From Enterobacter cloacae (GTDB lineage Bacteria > Pseudomonadota > Gammaproteobacteria > Enterobacterales > Enterobacteriaceae), in assembly GCF_013375935.1 (NCBI RefSeq), contig NZ_CP056117.1, positions 3,224,001 to 3,288,000 of the forward strand: a DNA stretch of 64,000 bases, read 5' to 3'. This document shows, in pieces, positions 10,878 to 19,400 of the stretch. The position numbers and the translations under genes were made by a program. A model generated the notes under the pieces. The model made no database searches, was not told where the DNA came from, and worked only from the letters and a program-made list of their open reading frames with translations. Within the stretch, counting starts at the first letter, position 1. The number at the start of each line of letters is the position of its first letter.

Positions 10878-11096
10878 TTATTTGCCCACCTGGTGACCGA
10901 TAATACCACCTACGGCAGCACCACCTAATGTACCCAGCGTACTACCATCCGTTAATACTGCACCACCAAGAGCACCAGCACCGGCGCCAATCGCGGTGTT
11001 ACGGTCACGTTTAGACCAGTTAGAGCAAGCGCTCAGGGACATTGCTACAGTGATTGCCAGAACTGCGGCGGCTAATTTTTTGCTGGTAAAGGTCAT
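10878..11096 (-). CDS. osmB: Osmotically inducible lipoprotein OsmB
   Basis: A 72-residue lipoprotein: signal peptide ending in the lipobox LSAC (lipidated Cys about residue 24), then a glycine-rich zipper (AIGAGAGALGGAV, LGGAAVGGIIGHQVGK) of the Rick_17kDa/glycine-zipper type. In E. coli it is induced by high osmolarity, stationary phase (RpoS) and the Rcs system. It is monocistronic here. An 11-bp inverted repeat lies 42-72 bases upstream of the start. Confidence 0.95.
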   Translation of the reverse strand: MTFTSKKLAAAVLAITVAMSLSACSNWSKRDRNTAIGAGAGALGGAVLTDGSTLGTLGGAAVGGIIGHQVGK

Positions 11097-11137
11097 AATA
11101 CTTTCTCCTGAATTATCGATTCACGGAAAGAAGTGCT

Positions 11138-11168
11138 ATTTAAGTATAGACAATATTTATACTTAAAT
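11138..11168. repeat. Inverted repeat upstream of osmB
   Basis: Perfect 11-bp arms, ATTTAAGTATA and TATACTTAAAT, separated by 9 bases. Both arms are AT-rich. It occupies the expected osmB promoter or leader region, so it could be an operator or a structured 5' leader. I see no other recognisable element in the gap 11169-11327. Confidence 0.5.
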
Positions 11169-11327
11169 TCCGTTCCCGTGAAAGCTGGTCGCGCAGGCGT
11201 TTCATCATCACGCAGGTGATAGTCACTTCCTGTTATATCGCTAATAATAATTTTACGTGTTTAAAGGCGTTTCAACAGGTAAAAACTCTTAAAGGAGGGG
11301 TCGGAATAATCTCAGACAAAGGTTGAA

Positions 11328-11350
11328 CTGCGTCCATAATCCGGACGCAG
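11328..11350 (-). terminator. Hairpin after yciT
   Basis: A perfect 8-bp stem (CTGCGTCC / GGACGCAG) with a 7-base loop lies just beyond the yciT stop on the minus strand. The sequence after it is not T-rich, so intrinsic termination is uncertain. Confidence 0.45.
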
Positions 11351-11358
11351 CAGGATAA

Positions 11359-12111
11359 TCAGGCCGTTTTTTTGACAATATCAACCGTCAGGCCGTCGTG
11401 CTGTAACTGCTGGCGATATTCATCGCGCAAGCGCTCATCCGTAATCACCCGGCTAAAGCGCGAGACAGGGCCCATCGTATAGGGATGCACGGCACCGAAT
11501 TTAGAGCTGTCGGTAAGGACAATCGCCTCGCACTCTTTGGCGAGCACGGCGTTAACCACGTCGGAACGCATCATATCCCGGCCGGTAAAACCGGTGTCGG
11601 GCTGCCAGCCATCAATACCGATAAATGCCTTACTGAAGTGAACCTGCTGAACATACTGGCGCGTTAAGGGGCCCACCATGCTTTCGCTTTTCTTCTGATA
11701 AATGCCGCCCAGCAGAATCACCTCGCAGCGGGTTTCCTTCAGCAGATGGGCGATATAGCTGCTCACGGTGATGATGGTAACGTCTTTCTGCTCAGCAAGC
11801 GTGCGCGCCAGAAGGGCGTTGCTGCTGCCATTCTCAATGAAGACGGTTTCACCGTTGTTCACTAAGGACGCGGCAAATTCCGCCAGCTCTCGCTTAAGCG
11901 CGTAGTTGTTCATCATGCGGGTTTCGACATCTTCGCTGTCCAGCGGCACGGCATAACCGTGCGCGCGCCGCAGGTAGCTCTGTTTTTCCAGAAGATTAAG
12001 ATCCTGACGGATGGTGACTTCAGAAACGCCGGTGGCTTTAGCGAGATCGACCACGCTTACGCGTCCCTGGTCGATGACCATCTGCAAAATAATTTGTTGT
12101 CGGGAATTCAT
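11359..12111 (-). CDS. yciT: DeoR-family transcriptional regulator YciT
   Basis: DNA-binding repressor of the DeoR/GlpR type: N-terminal helix-turn-helix (residues about 1-57, [20 protein letters not shown]) and a C-terminal sugar-phosphate-binding DeoRC domain ([26 protein letters not shown]). The start at 12111 gives 250 residues, near the E. coli 249; an in-frame ATG at 12120 adds three residues, and neither has a strong ribosome site. The target and effector are not firmly known; E. coli YciT has been linked to osmotic stress. It lies downstream of yciZ on the same strand with a 37-base gap. Confidence 0.88.
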   Translation of the reverse strand: MNSRQQIILQMVIDQGRVSVVDLAKATGVSEVTIRQDLNLLEKQSYLRRAHGYAVPLDSEDVETRMMNNYALKRELAEFAASLVNNGETVFIENGSSNALLARTLAEQKDVTIITVSSYIAHLLKETRCEVILLGGIYQKKSESMVGPLTRQYVQQVHFSKAFIGIDGWQPDTGFTGRDMMRSDVVNAVLAKECEAIVLTDSSKFGAVHPYTMGPVSRFSRVITDERLRDEYRQQLQHDGLTVDIVKKTA

Positions 12112-12148
12112 AGCATCCATTTAAAAGACAAGGGCGGAAACGGCGTGG

Positions 12149-12331
12149 TTACACTTCCCACGGTGCTTTTGGTTGCGCAGATTTTGGTGCGTCGTCAGCG
12201 CCGTTCTGAGCCAGGAGTTCAGACTTGAGGATCTCAAGATTACGGATAGCAGAGTGATAATCGCCCGCGACGAGAATATCCAGCACGGTATCAATACGCT
12301 GTGCTACGGCTGCTGCATCAATGTTAGACAT
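12149..12331 (-). CDS. yciZ: Small conserved protein YciZ (UPF0509 family)
   Basis: A 60-residue soluble protein beginning [20 protein letters not shown] and ending KAPWEV. The central [25 protein letters not shown] is the conserved family block. The start at 12331 is favoured over the longer frame from 12445 because AGGGTAAG precedes it, it matches the E. coli length, and the extra upstream residues look like untranslated AT-rich sequence. It is downstream of pdeR on the same strand with a 200-base gap. Function unknown. Confidence 0.85.
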   Translation of the reverse strand: MSNIDAAAVAQRIDTVLDILVAGDYHSAIRNLEILKSELLAQNGADDAPKSAQPKAPWEV

Positions 12332-12500
12332 AATCTTACCCTGAAGCGAAATGTGAATATTATCAATGATGCAGAAAATTGCTTCAAAAGAGAAGGTAAA
12401 AAATGCAATTACCAAAGCACATAAATGAAAGTGATTAATTTTCACTGGTAGCCCGTCGTGCCGGCAACAACCCCTAAATGGAACGGCTGGTTATGCTGCA

Positions 12501-12520
12501 AAACCGCCATCAGGCGACGG
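12501..12520 (-). terminator. Small hairpin after pdeR
   Basis: On the minus strand CGCC-TGAT-GGCG is followed by GTTTTGC. The short stem resembles a single REP-type hairpin or a weak terminator between pdeR and yciZ. Confidence 0.35.
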
Positions 12521-12535
12521 GGTTACGCAGGCCAG

Positions 12536-14524
12536 CTAGCGGACGTGCCGCGCCTGATAGCGCTTTAGCCATCGCTCGAACGCGGCAGCGGGCATGGGCT
12601 TAGCAAAAAGATAACCCTGCCGTTCGTTGACGCCGTTCTTCGTCAGAAAGGCGTCTTCTTTTGCGCTCTCCACGCCTTCGGCAATAACCTGTAAGTTTAA
12701 CGCCTGCGCCACGGCGACAATCGCCCGCACCAGAGACTGTGAAATGGATTGCTTGTGAATATCCCGGACGAACGACTGATCGAGCTTAATCGCATCGATA
12801 GGGAATCGCGCCAACTGCGACAGGGAAGAGTATCCCGTCCCGAAGTCATCCAGATGGATTTGCGCCCCCAGGCGGCTAAACTGCTGGATGAGCGAGAGCG
12901 CCAGCTCTTCATTTTCGATAAGGCAGCTTTCGGTTAGCTCCACGTCAATCGGGCAGTATTCAAAATTCAGATCCTTCAGCGCCTGTTTTAGGTCGCTGAA
13001 TATGGTCTGGTCCGCCAGCTGACGGGCAGAGACATTGACCGCGACGCGCAGGTTAATACCCTTGTCGCGCCACTTTGCCACCTGCCGCACCACGTCGAGC
13101 ATCACCCAGCGGCCAAGGGGCACAATCAGTCCTGACTCTTCAGCGTAGGAGATGAACTCCATCGGCGGGATCAGGCCACGCTCTGGCGACTGCCAGCGCA
13201 CCAGCGCCTCGAGGCTCCTGACTTCGCCGCGCCATGTCATCTTGGGCTGGTAGTGGATCAGCAGCTGATCGTTATCCAGCGCCTTACGCAGGTTGGTATC
13301 CAGCCAGTGATATTCAAATACGCGCTGGTTCATCTCTGGCGAAAATACGCAGAATTTACCCCGGCCATTTTCTTTGGCGGTATACATGGCGGTGTCGGCA
13401 TTGCGAATGACGCTTTCGCGATCGTTACCGTGCTGGGGCGCAAGCGCGATACCAAGCGAGCAGCCCGTATACACCTCAATCAAGCCAATGCGGAAAGGCT
13501 GGCGCAGGCGGGTCAGGATCCGCGACGCCATGGCTTCCAGCGCGCCCTGTGACGTATCGGTGGCCATCACGATAAATTCATCCCCGCCGAGGCGCGCCAG
13601 CGTTTGCCCTTCATCCAGGCAGCTCAGGATCGCCAGCGCAACGGCCTGAAGCAGCTGGTCGCCAAACATGTGGCCGTAAGCGTCGTTTACCTTTTTGAAG
13701 TTATCCAGATCGAGATAGACCACACCCACCTGTCCGTCACCACGGGCGCTGATGGCATCGGAGATCAGCTCATGAATGGCGTTACGGTTTGGCAATCCGG
13801 TTATGGTATCCGTATTGGCGAGAACGCGCAGCCGCTCCTGGGCACGACGCTCTTCCGTGATGTCGGTGCCCGAACAGATAAGGAAGATTTCATTTTTCCC
13901 GCTGCCGCTGTGAACAAACTTATTTCTGAACAGAAACAAGCGCTGGCCCTTGCGGGTCTTGATCCAGCGTTCGACTTCGTACGAACTGCCGTTACGAAAA
14001 AAACCGGCAATATTGCGTTTCGATGCGGCGGCCTCGCTGCGGCTCATAAACAGCTTAAACACGTTTTGCCCGATAACTTCCTGCTCCTTCAGGCCCGTAT
14101 ACTCTTCGCTTAAGCGATTGAAGCGCTGGATATTCCCGTTCTGGTCGAGGATGACAATGACGGAGTTAGCCTCGGACACCACCTGTTCGGCGAAGGAGAG
14201 TCCCTGCGCCAGATCGCGCGCCACGGAAGGCGTGTCGTTCCATGCTGATGCCGTTCCCGCCCACTCGCTTTTGTTAATTTTACGGCCCACCAGATGAACG
14301 GGGACTTCAACACCGTACAGCGGCAGGGTCATGGCAATGCTGGAGGTGATCACGGTTAGCTGGCGAATCAGATCGGCCTGTTCATCATCCAGCGCAACAA
14401 CCTGGATAATGTCGGTGTTTTCACTTGCGGCAAGATGCAGAGCATTGCTGTCTGCTGTTAATCGCCACCAGGGGCTATGGGTACCCATGTAACGAAACAG
14501 CAGGTTCTGCTCCAGATCGTCCAT
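12536..14524 (-). CDS. pdeR: Cyclic-di-GMP phosphodiesterase PdeR (PAS-GGDEF-EAL)
   Basis: Formerly YciR/Gmr. Starting at 14524 ([10 protein letters not shown], with GGGAG upstream) it has 662 residues, matching the E. coli 661; the frame extends 11 codons further without a ribosome site. Domains are an N-terminal region, PAS (about 110-225, [21 protein letters not shown]), GGDEF (about 235-395, motif RLGGDEFIV) and EAL (about 410-660, motif [16 protein letters not shown] and AEGVES also present). In E. coli PdeR acts as a trigger enzyme: it represses the DgcM-MlrA pair that switches on csgD, and the block is relieved when it degrades c-di-GMP. No dgcM is present next to zntB in this window, unlike E. 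coli. Confidence 0.94.
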   Translation of the reverse strand: MDDLEQNLLFRYMGTHSPWWRLTADSNALHLAASENTDIIQVVALDDEQADLIRQLTVITSSIAMTLPLYGVEVPVHLVGRKINKSEWAGTASAWNDTPSVARDLAQGLSFAEQVVSEANSVIVILDQNGNIQRFNRLSEEYTGLKEQEVIGQNVFKLFMSRSEAAASKRNIAGFFRNGSSYEVERWIKTRKGQRLFLFRNKFVHSGSGKNEIFLICSGTDITEERRAQERLRVLANTDTITGLPNRNAIHELISDAISARGDGQVGVVYLDLDNFKKVNDAYGHMFGDQLLQAVALAILSCLDEGQTLARLGGDEFIVMATDTSQGALEAMASRILTRLRQPFRIGLIEVYTGCSLGIALAPQHGNDRESVIRNADTAMYTAKENGRGKFCVFSPEMNQRVFEYHWLDTNLRKALDNDQLLIHYQPKMTWRGEVRSLEALVRWQSPERGLIPPMEFISYAEESGLIVPLGRWVMLDVVRQVAKWRDKGINLRVAVNVSARQLADQTIFSDLKQALKDLNFEYCPIDVELTESCLIENEELALSLIQQFSRLGAQIHLDDFGTGYSSLSQLARFPIDAIKLDQSFVRDIHKQSISQSLVRAIVAVAQALNLQVIAEGVESAKEDAFLTKNGVNERQGYLFAKPMPAAAFERWLKRYQARHVR

Positions 14525-14680
14525 CCCGTTTTCTCCCGCGGCAGCTGAGTAGCGCACAAATTATTCATTTGCAGTCGACTATGACGGCTCTTTTTACTGT
14601 AGATAACTCTGGCGAAATGTGGCGACGGGATACGGAAAATTGTGAAATAAAACGATGGTTTTGCGGGAAATAAAGTGGGA

Positions 14681-14718
14681 GAAAAATATCGGCCATTTAC
14701 CAATAAAATGGCCGATAT
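14681..14718 (-). terminator. Rho-independent terminator of rnb
   Basis: A perfect 13-bp stem (ATATCGGCCATTT / AAATGGCCGATAT, 7-base loop) is followed on the minus strand by TTTTC. It lies 12 bases beyond the rnb stop. Confidence 0.88.
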
Positions 14719-14730
14719 GTTAAGCGATTA

Positions 14731-16665
14731 TCAGGCAACCGGGCGCGCGATAATGCTGCGGGTTTCCATGCGGACTTCAGCGATGTTTACATCAATCACG
14801 TCTGTGACCTTATAAACCGTTTCGCCTTTAATTTGCACGGTACCGTTTTCCTGGCTGCAAACCAGCTCGTCCCGAACGGCATGCAGGAACGGGGCAGGAA
14901 TAAAGGCAACGGCGCCGTTATCCACCAGACGCACGCGCATACCGCCGCGGCTAACGTCGATGATTTCAGCCGGGAAGCGAGCGTCTGTTCCTGCTTTATC
15001 ATTCAGGAAACGCGCGTACAGCCAGTCGCCGACGTCGCGCTCCGCCATGCGGTTCAGACGGCGGCGCTCTGCCATCTGAAGCGTGGTGTCGTCCTGTGGA
15101 CGGGCAATAGCTTCACCTTTAATGATTGCTTTAAGCAGACGGTGGTTAACCATGTCGCCGTACTTACGGATAGGTGAAGTCCAGGTCGCGTACGCCTCAA
15201 GGCCGAGACCGAAGTGCGGGCCTGGCTCCGTGCTGATTTCCGCAAAGGACTGGAAGCGGCGAATGCGGCTGTCGAGGAAACCTGACGGCTGTGCGTCCAG
15301 CTCGCGGCGCAGCTTGCAGAAGCCTGGCAGGGTCAGCACCTCTTCCGGGTCGACGTGTACGTCGTGGGTTTTGAGCAGGGCGGCCAGCGCTTCGGTGTTC
15401 GCCGGGTCAAACCCGGTGTGCACGTTGTAAATGCCAAAGCCTAACCTGTCGCGCAGCACGCGTGCGGCGCAAATGTTGGCGGAGATCATCGCTTCTTCAA
15501 CGATACGGTTGGCAATACGGCGTGGCTCGGCGACGATGTTCAGCACTTCGCCTTTTTCACCCAGCACAAAGCGGTAGTCAGGGCGATCCTTAAATACCAG
15601 CGCGTGGGTCTGGCGCCACTCACTGCGGCTCTGGCAGACGCGATGCAGCAGACGAATTTGCGCAGCAATATTTTCGGATTCAGGCTTCCAGCTGCCGGTA
15701 TTTTCCAGCCAGTCGGACACGCTGTCATAAGCCAGTTTGGCTTTGGATTCGATGGTGGCGGCGAAGAATTCGATATCATCTTCAATTGTTCCATCCGCCG
15801 CGATTGTCATGCGGCAGGCCAGCACCGGACGCACTTCATGCGGGCGCAGCGAGCAGAGATCGTCAGAGAGTTCGCGCGGCAGCATTGGAATGTTGAAGCC
15901 CGGCAGGTAGTTAGTGAACGAACGCACTTTGGCCATCTCGTCCAGCTTGCTGCCTTCAACGATCCACGCGGTAGGGTCGGCAATGGCGACGGTGAGATGC
16001 AGTTTGCCATCCGCTGCCTCTTCGGCGTACAGCGCGTCGTCCATATCCTCGGTGCTGGCGCTGTCGATGGTGACAAAGTCCAGGGCCGTCAAATCGCGAC
16101 GCTCAAGACCTTCGTCCTGCATTTCGGTCGCTACGCCATCCGGCGCTTCTTTTTCGAGGTTGTGGCGCGCCAGCGTCACCCACCATGGAACGAAATGGTC
16201 GTCGCCAAAGGTGATGAACTGGGTCAGCTCGGCGTAGAAACCGCGATCGCCTTTTAAAGGATGACGGCGCATTTCGGCAACCGCCCAGTCACCCTCGACA
16301 AAGTCATGCTCAACGCCACGCGCGGCGCGGCAAGGGATGGCATCTTTCAGGAGAGGATGATCCGGTACGATAGAAAGACGATCGTCTTTTTTATGCACTT
16401 TCCCGACAAAACGCGTCAGGAAAGGTTCGATCAGTGCTTCCGGCTCGGCAGACTCACGCTCCTTTTCGGTATGAATAACGGCCGAAATGCGGTCGCCATG
16501 CATCACTTTCTTCATCTGAGGAGGCGGAATGAAGTAGCTCTTCTGTCCGTCAACTTCAAGAAAGCCAAAGCCCTTTTCCGTGGCTTTTACGACCCCTTCT
16601 GCACGCGGCGTCTGGGAATGCAGTTGCTGTTTAAGCTGCGCTAGCAGCGGGTTGTCCTGAAACAT
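14731..16665 (-). CDS. rnb: Exoribonuclease II
   Basis: Processive 3'-to-5' exoribonuclease that degrades unstructured RNA. The 644-residue length equals E. coli RNase II. An N-terminal pair of cold-shock-like domains ([17 protein letters not shown]) precedes the RNB catalytic domain, where the metal-binding aspartates lie in [20 protein letters not shown] (about residues 200-215), and a C-terminal S1 domain ([15 protein letters not shown]). It is transcribed alone. In E. coli its level is controlled by PNPase, RNase E and Gmr; gmr is the older name for the adjacent pdeR, which lies just downstream here as in E. coli. Confidence 0.96.
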   Translation of the reverse strand: MFQDNPLLAQLKQQLHSQTPRAEGVVKATEKGFGFLEVDGQKSYFIPPPQMKKVMHGDRISAVIHTEKERESAEPEALIEPFLTRFVGKVHKKDDRLSIVPDHPLLKDAIPCRAARGVEHDFVEGDWAVAEMRRHPLKGDRGFYAELTQFITFGDDHFVPWWVTLARHNLEKEAPDGVATEMQDEGLERRDLTALDFVTIDSASTEDMDDALYAEEAADGKLHLTVAIADPTAWIVEGSKLDEMAKVRSFTNYLPGFNIPMLPRELSDDLCSLRPHEVRPVLACRMTIAADGTIEDDIEFFAATIESKAKLAYDSVSDWLENTGSWKPESENIAAQIRLLHRVCQSRSEWRQTHALVFKDRPDYRFVLGEKGEVLNIVAEPRRIANRIVEEAMISANICAARVLRDRLGFGIYNVHTGFDPANTEALAALLKTHDVHVDPEEVLTLPGFCKLRRELDAQPSGFLDSRIRRFQSFAEISTEPGPHFGLGLEAYATWTSPIRKYGDMVNHRLLKAIIKGEAIARPQDDTTLQMAERRRLNRMAERDVGDWLYARFLNDKAGTDARFPAEIIDVSRGGMRVRLVDNGAVAFIPAPFLHAVRDELVCSQENGTVQIKGETVYKVTDVIDVNIAEVRMETRSIIARPVA

Positions 16666-16753
16666 AATGTTCTATTTTCGTAGCCATTGAGCGGCTGACA
16701 GTTTTACGCGATTCTCACTGCTACAGCAAGCGCTCTTTAGGTAAAGCGTGTGG

Positions 16754-17740
16754 TTATTCCTCTTTGCCAAGCGCCACGCGCAGACGGTCCAGCCAGCCAT
16801 TAAATGCGCCGCGGGTTAACAGATTAATTGCCTTGCCCGGCGGGATTCCGGCCTCCGTGAGAGGCGTTAGCTGGGCGGCGCTAAAACGATCGGGAGACGT
16901 AAGCAGCAGCGCATGGGCGGCCGAGAGCGATGCAGACGGCTGGGCTTCGCTTTGTGGATGGTTAACCAGTATCTCACCCGTCAGATTTAGCAGCATCGGC
17001 TCGTGGCACAGAACCGGCGTGAGCGCTGCAAGCGCCGGTTCGGCCTGCCAGCGCGAGAGCGCCTCAAGCTGAACCGCACTGGCATATTTTAGTTCGACTA
17101 CGGGCTGGGTGGCGGTCCATCGGGTAAAGCTCAGCGGTAGCGTATGGGGCTGGATGTGGTGTCCCGGCAGCCAGCGTACCGGGTGGCCAAGCAGCGCCTG
17201 AAACACCGCGACCGCCCGCGCCTGGAATCCGGTAAAGCCGATGATCTGGTTGATAAGCACAATGTCATACGTTGTCAGCCCCACCTCATCAAGCTGGGTT
17301 TGCGCTTTGTCGTCAATGACATCCGGGGAGCTCGCCAGCTGGCGGGCATACTGGGTGATCTCTGCCAGGCGTCGATTGCTTTCGCGGGAGGAGTCCGGGC
17401 CTGGAAGCGGCGCGAGCAGGGCAGCATAGTGGTTACAGAGCCGCTGTACGCCGCACGCCTGGGCAACCGTCAACGCCGTGCTCAGCCTGTCGTAGGCGCT
17501 AAGCGTGTGCAGACGGTTCACGGGAGTATCGAGCGGGAATAGGTGGTGGCACAAGGTTCGGGCTGGCGTAAGCCACCCACAACAGCTTGCGGCAATGTCG
17601 TCAGGCAGGGCTAAATCGAGCAAAAAACGATCGTCGACGTTAGCGGCTTCGGGCACCAGAGGCAGAACGTCCGTCTGCGAATGATTCGACTGGGTTTCAT
17701 GATACCAGTGGCCTTTGCCGGAAAAACGGCGTTGTTCCAT
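16754..17740 (-). CDS. yciW: YciW, AhpD/carboxymuconolactone-decarboxylase-like protein
   Basis: A 328-residue protein recognised as YciW by its start (MEQRRFSGKGHWYHETQS) and the blocks TPVNRLHTLSAYDRLSTALTVAQACGVQRLCNHYA and LTTYDIVLINQIIGFTGFQARAVAVFQALLGHPVRW, which resemble an AhpD-like alkylhydroperoxidase fold. In E. coli it is in the CysB regulon and linked to cysteine and thiosulfate metabolism, but its reaction is not established. The E. coli protein is longer as I remember it; the segment after LPGHHIQ appears shortened here. It is monocistronic, between rnb and fabI. Confidence 0.82.
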   Translation of the reverse strand: MEQRRFSGKGHWYHETQSNHSQTDVLPLVPEAANVDDRFLLDLALPDDIAASCCGWLTPARTLCHHLFPLDTPVNRLHTLSAYDRLSTALTVAQACGVQRLCNHYAALLAPLPGPDSSRESNRRLAEITQYARQLASSPDVIDDKAQTQLDEVGLTTYDIVLINQIIGFTGFQARAVAVFQALLGHPVRWLPGHHIQPHTLPLSFTRWTATQPVVELKYASAVQLEALSRWQAEPALAALTPVLCHEPMLLNLTGEILVNHPQSEAQPSASLSAAHALLLTSPDRFSAAQLTPLTEAGIPPGKAINLLTRGAFNGWLDRLRVALGKEE

Positions 17741-17854
17741 GGGCGTTCCTTGATCTCAAAATGGCGATCAATATCCTGGCGTAAGGCGGATGAGGGGAAA
17801 AATATTGTTAGGTGATAACAAATAGCAGAACGGAATAACGAGGGGCGGGGGAGA

Positions 17855-17880
17855 ACTCTCTTCCCTGGCGGGAAGAGAGT
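17855..17880 (-). terminator. Hairpin after fabI
   Basis: A perfect 11-bp stem (ACTCTCTTCCC / GGGAAGAGAGT) with loop TGGC begins 7 bases beyond the fabI stop. The minus-strand sequence after it is C-rich, so it is a strong structure without a real T-run. Confidence 0.65.
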
Positions 17881-17887
17881 GGCAGGC

Positions 17888-18676
17888 TTATTTGATTTCC
17901 AGCTCGTTCATGGCAGCGATGTTGAAACCGCCGTCAACGTGAACCACTTCGCCGGAGATACCCGCGGAAAGGTCAGAGCAGAGGAAGGCAGCAGAGTTAC
18001 CCACGTCTTCGATGGTAACGGTACGACGAATCGGGGTAACCGCTTCGCAGTGTGCCAGCATTTTACGGAAATCTTTGATACCGGAGGCCGCCAGGGTACG
18101 GATTGGACCCGCAGAGATGGCGTTAACACGCACGCCTTCAGGACCCATGGCGTTCGCCATATAGCGTACGTTGGCTTCCAGAGACGCTTTCGCCAGACCC
18201 ATGACGTTGTAGTTAGGGATAGCACGTTCAGCGCCCAGGTAGGACAGGGTCAGCAGTGCTGCGCCCGGGTTCAGCATCGCGCGGCAGGATTTTGCCATCG
18301 CCACGAAGCTGTAGGAGCTGATGTCGTGTGCGATTTTGAAGCCATCACGGGTAACCGCGTTAACGTAGTCGCCGTCCAGCTGGTCGCCAGGTGCGAAGCC
18401 GATGGAGTGAACGAAGCCGTCGAATTTCGGCCATGCTTTTGCCAGTTCAGCAAACATGCCGTCAATGCTTTCGTCTTGTGCAACGTCACATTCCAGAACA
18501 ATGCTGGAACCCAGCTGCGCGGCAAATTCTTCAACACGGCCTTTCAGCTTGTCGTTCTGGTAGGTGAACGCCAGCTCAGCGCCTTCGCGATGCATAGCCT
18601 GTGCGATGCCGTATGCGATGGACAGTTTGCTGGCAACGCCAGTTACCAGAATGCGCTTACCGGAAAGAAAACCCAT
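17888..18676 (-). CDS. fabI: Enoyl-[acyl-carrier-protein] reductase (NADH)
   Basis: Final step of the fatty acid elongation cycle and the target of triclosan. The start at 18676 ([13 protein letters not shown]) has AAGGA upstream and gives 262 residues, equal to E. coli. It is an SDR-fold enzyme with catalytic Tyr156 and Lys163 in [20 protein letters not shown]. Gly93, where mutation gives triclosan resistance in E. coli, is wild type (HSIGFAPG). In E. coli ycjD and sapF follow upstream; here the pga block occupies that interval. Confidence 0.97.
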   Translation of the reverse strand: MGFLSGKRILVTGVASKLSIAYGIAQAMHREGAELAFTYQNDKLKGRVEEFAAQLGSSIVLECDVAQDESIDGMFAELAKAWPKFDGFVHSIGFAPGDQLDGDYVNAVTRDGFKIAHDISSYSFVAMAKSCRAMLNPGAALLTLSYLGAERAIPNYNVMGLAKASLEANVRYMANAMGPEGVRVNAISAGPIRTLAASGIKDFRKMLAHCEAVTPIRRTVTIEDVGNSAAFLCSDLSAGISGEVVHVDGGFNIAAMNELEIK

Positions 18677-19128
18677 AGCTTTAATCCTTATATTCATTGC
18701 TTATTTTGCCTTGTAATTCATAGCGTTACAGGCAGTATTTCAAAATCATTCGAAATTAGCTCGAAATTATAGCCCACTCACAGCCCCTTGTGTCACGATA
18801 TTTCTCGCTCATCTGCCGTGACCGGGGCGCCGGAAGGCCTTGAGCCGGCGCTTATTCACGCTGTTTCGTATGCATCTCAGCAGTATACCACCGCGCGTCG
18901 GGTTCGCCTCATCCAACCAGAGAGGGGAACGGCGCCGTCGCCTTCTCAACGCGCCCGGGGCGCTTTTGCGCAAAATGATCCGTTCAGCTGTCTCAACTCC
19001 CTAAAATTTACCGCGGGTCGGCACGCGTCAGGAATTTCATCCCTGTATACGCGTCTGCGGTGACCGACTGAAGTCAGGAAATATTCTGCACCTCGTTTGA
19101 TGTGGATATTTTTCAAAGGGAGTTGTTA
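18677..19128. other. Intergenic region between fabI and the pga block
   Basis: About 450 bases without a credible gene. The part next to fabI must hold the fabI promoter. The middle (about 18820-19020) is rich in short GC blocks and carries stop codons in all frames longer than about 90 codons; it shows no match to E. coli ycjD, which occupies this site there. The last 100 bases form the leader of the 79-codon gene and contain GGA triplets at 19031, 19077, 19104 and 19119. Confidence 0.6.
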
Positions 19129-19368
19129 ATGAAGAAAGAAGAAATGTACGAGTACGATGAAGATGATATCGACTCAATCGCCTGGTCCGTCGCATTTAGC
19201 GAATGGCTGGGAATGGACACATTACAGGATTGTGTTTTAACCAGAATATCAGAGAAGGAAAGAGAGAAATATGAAAGTAAGTTAGCCGAGTTCCGCCATT
19301 TCCTGCAGTACGCGTCAGGAGAAGAATATTTTTCGCGGTATCTAATACAAAATAAAGCGCAGCGCTAA
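19129..19368 (+). CDS. Unrecognised 79-residue acidic protein ahead of pgaA
   Basis: I do not recognise this gene. The ATG at 19129 has AAAGGGAG eight bases upstream; a GTG at 19102 would add nine residues but overlaps that site. The protein is acidic at the start (KKEEMYEYDEDDIDS), has a hydrophobic-aromatic patch (IAWSVAFSEWLGMDTLQDCV) and a charged helical end (SEKEREKYESKLAEFRHFLQ). There is no signal peptide or membrane helix, so it should be cytosolic. It points the same way as pgaA and ends 32 bases before it, so it probably is the first gene of the pga transcript. Codon use is more AT-rich than in the core genes. A role in controlling pga expression or PgaC/D activity is only a guess. 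Confidence 0.7.
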   Translation: MKKEEMYEYDEDDIDSIAWSVAFSEWLGMDTLQDCVLTRISEKEREKYESKLAEFRHFLQYASGEEYFSRYLIQNKAQR

Positions 19369-19400
19369 TTTTACCTTATACGGATATAGGGATTATATGC

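Noticed and set aside
17879-18772. A 297-codon plus-strand frame over fabI
   Set aside because: Shadow of fabI; residues show no domain pattern and there is no ribosome site.
18788-19063. A 91-codon frame in the fabI-pga gap, considered as a ycjD remnant
   Set aside because: No resemblance to YcjD (DUF559), no ribosome site, and Ser/Arg-rich composition typical of noncoding sequence.
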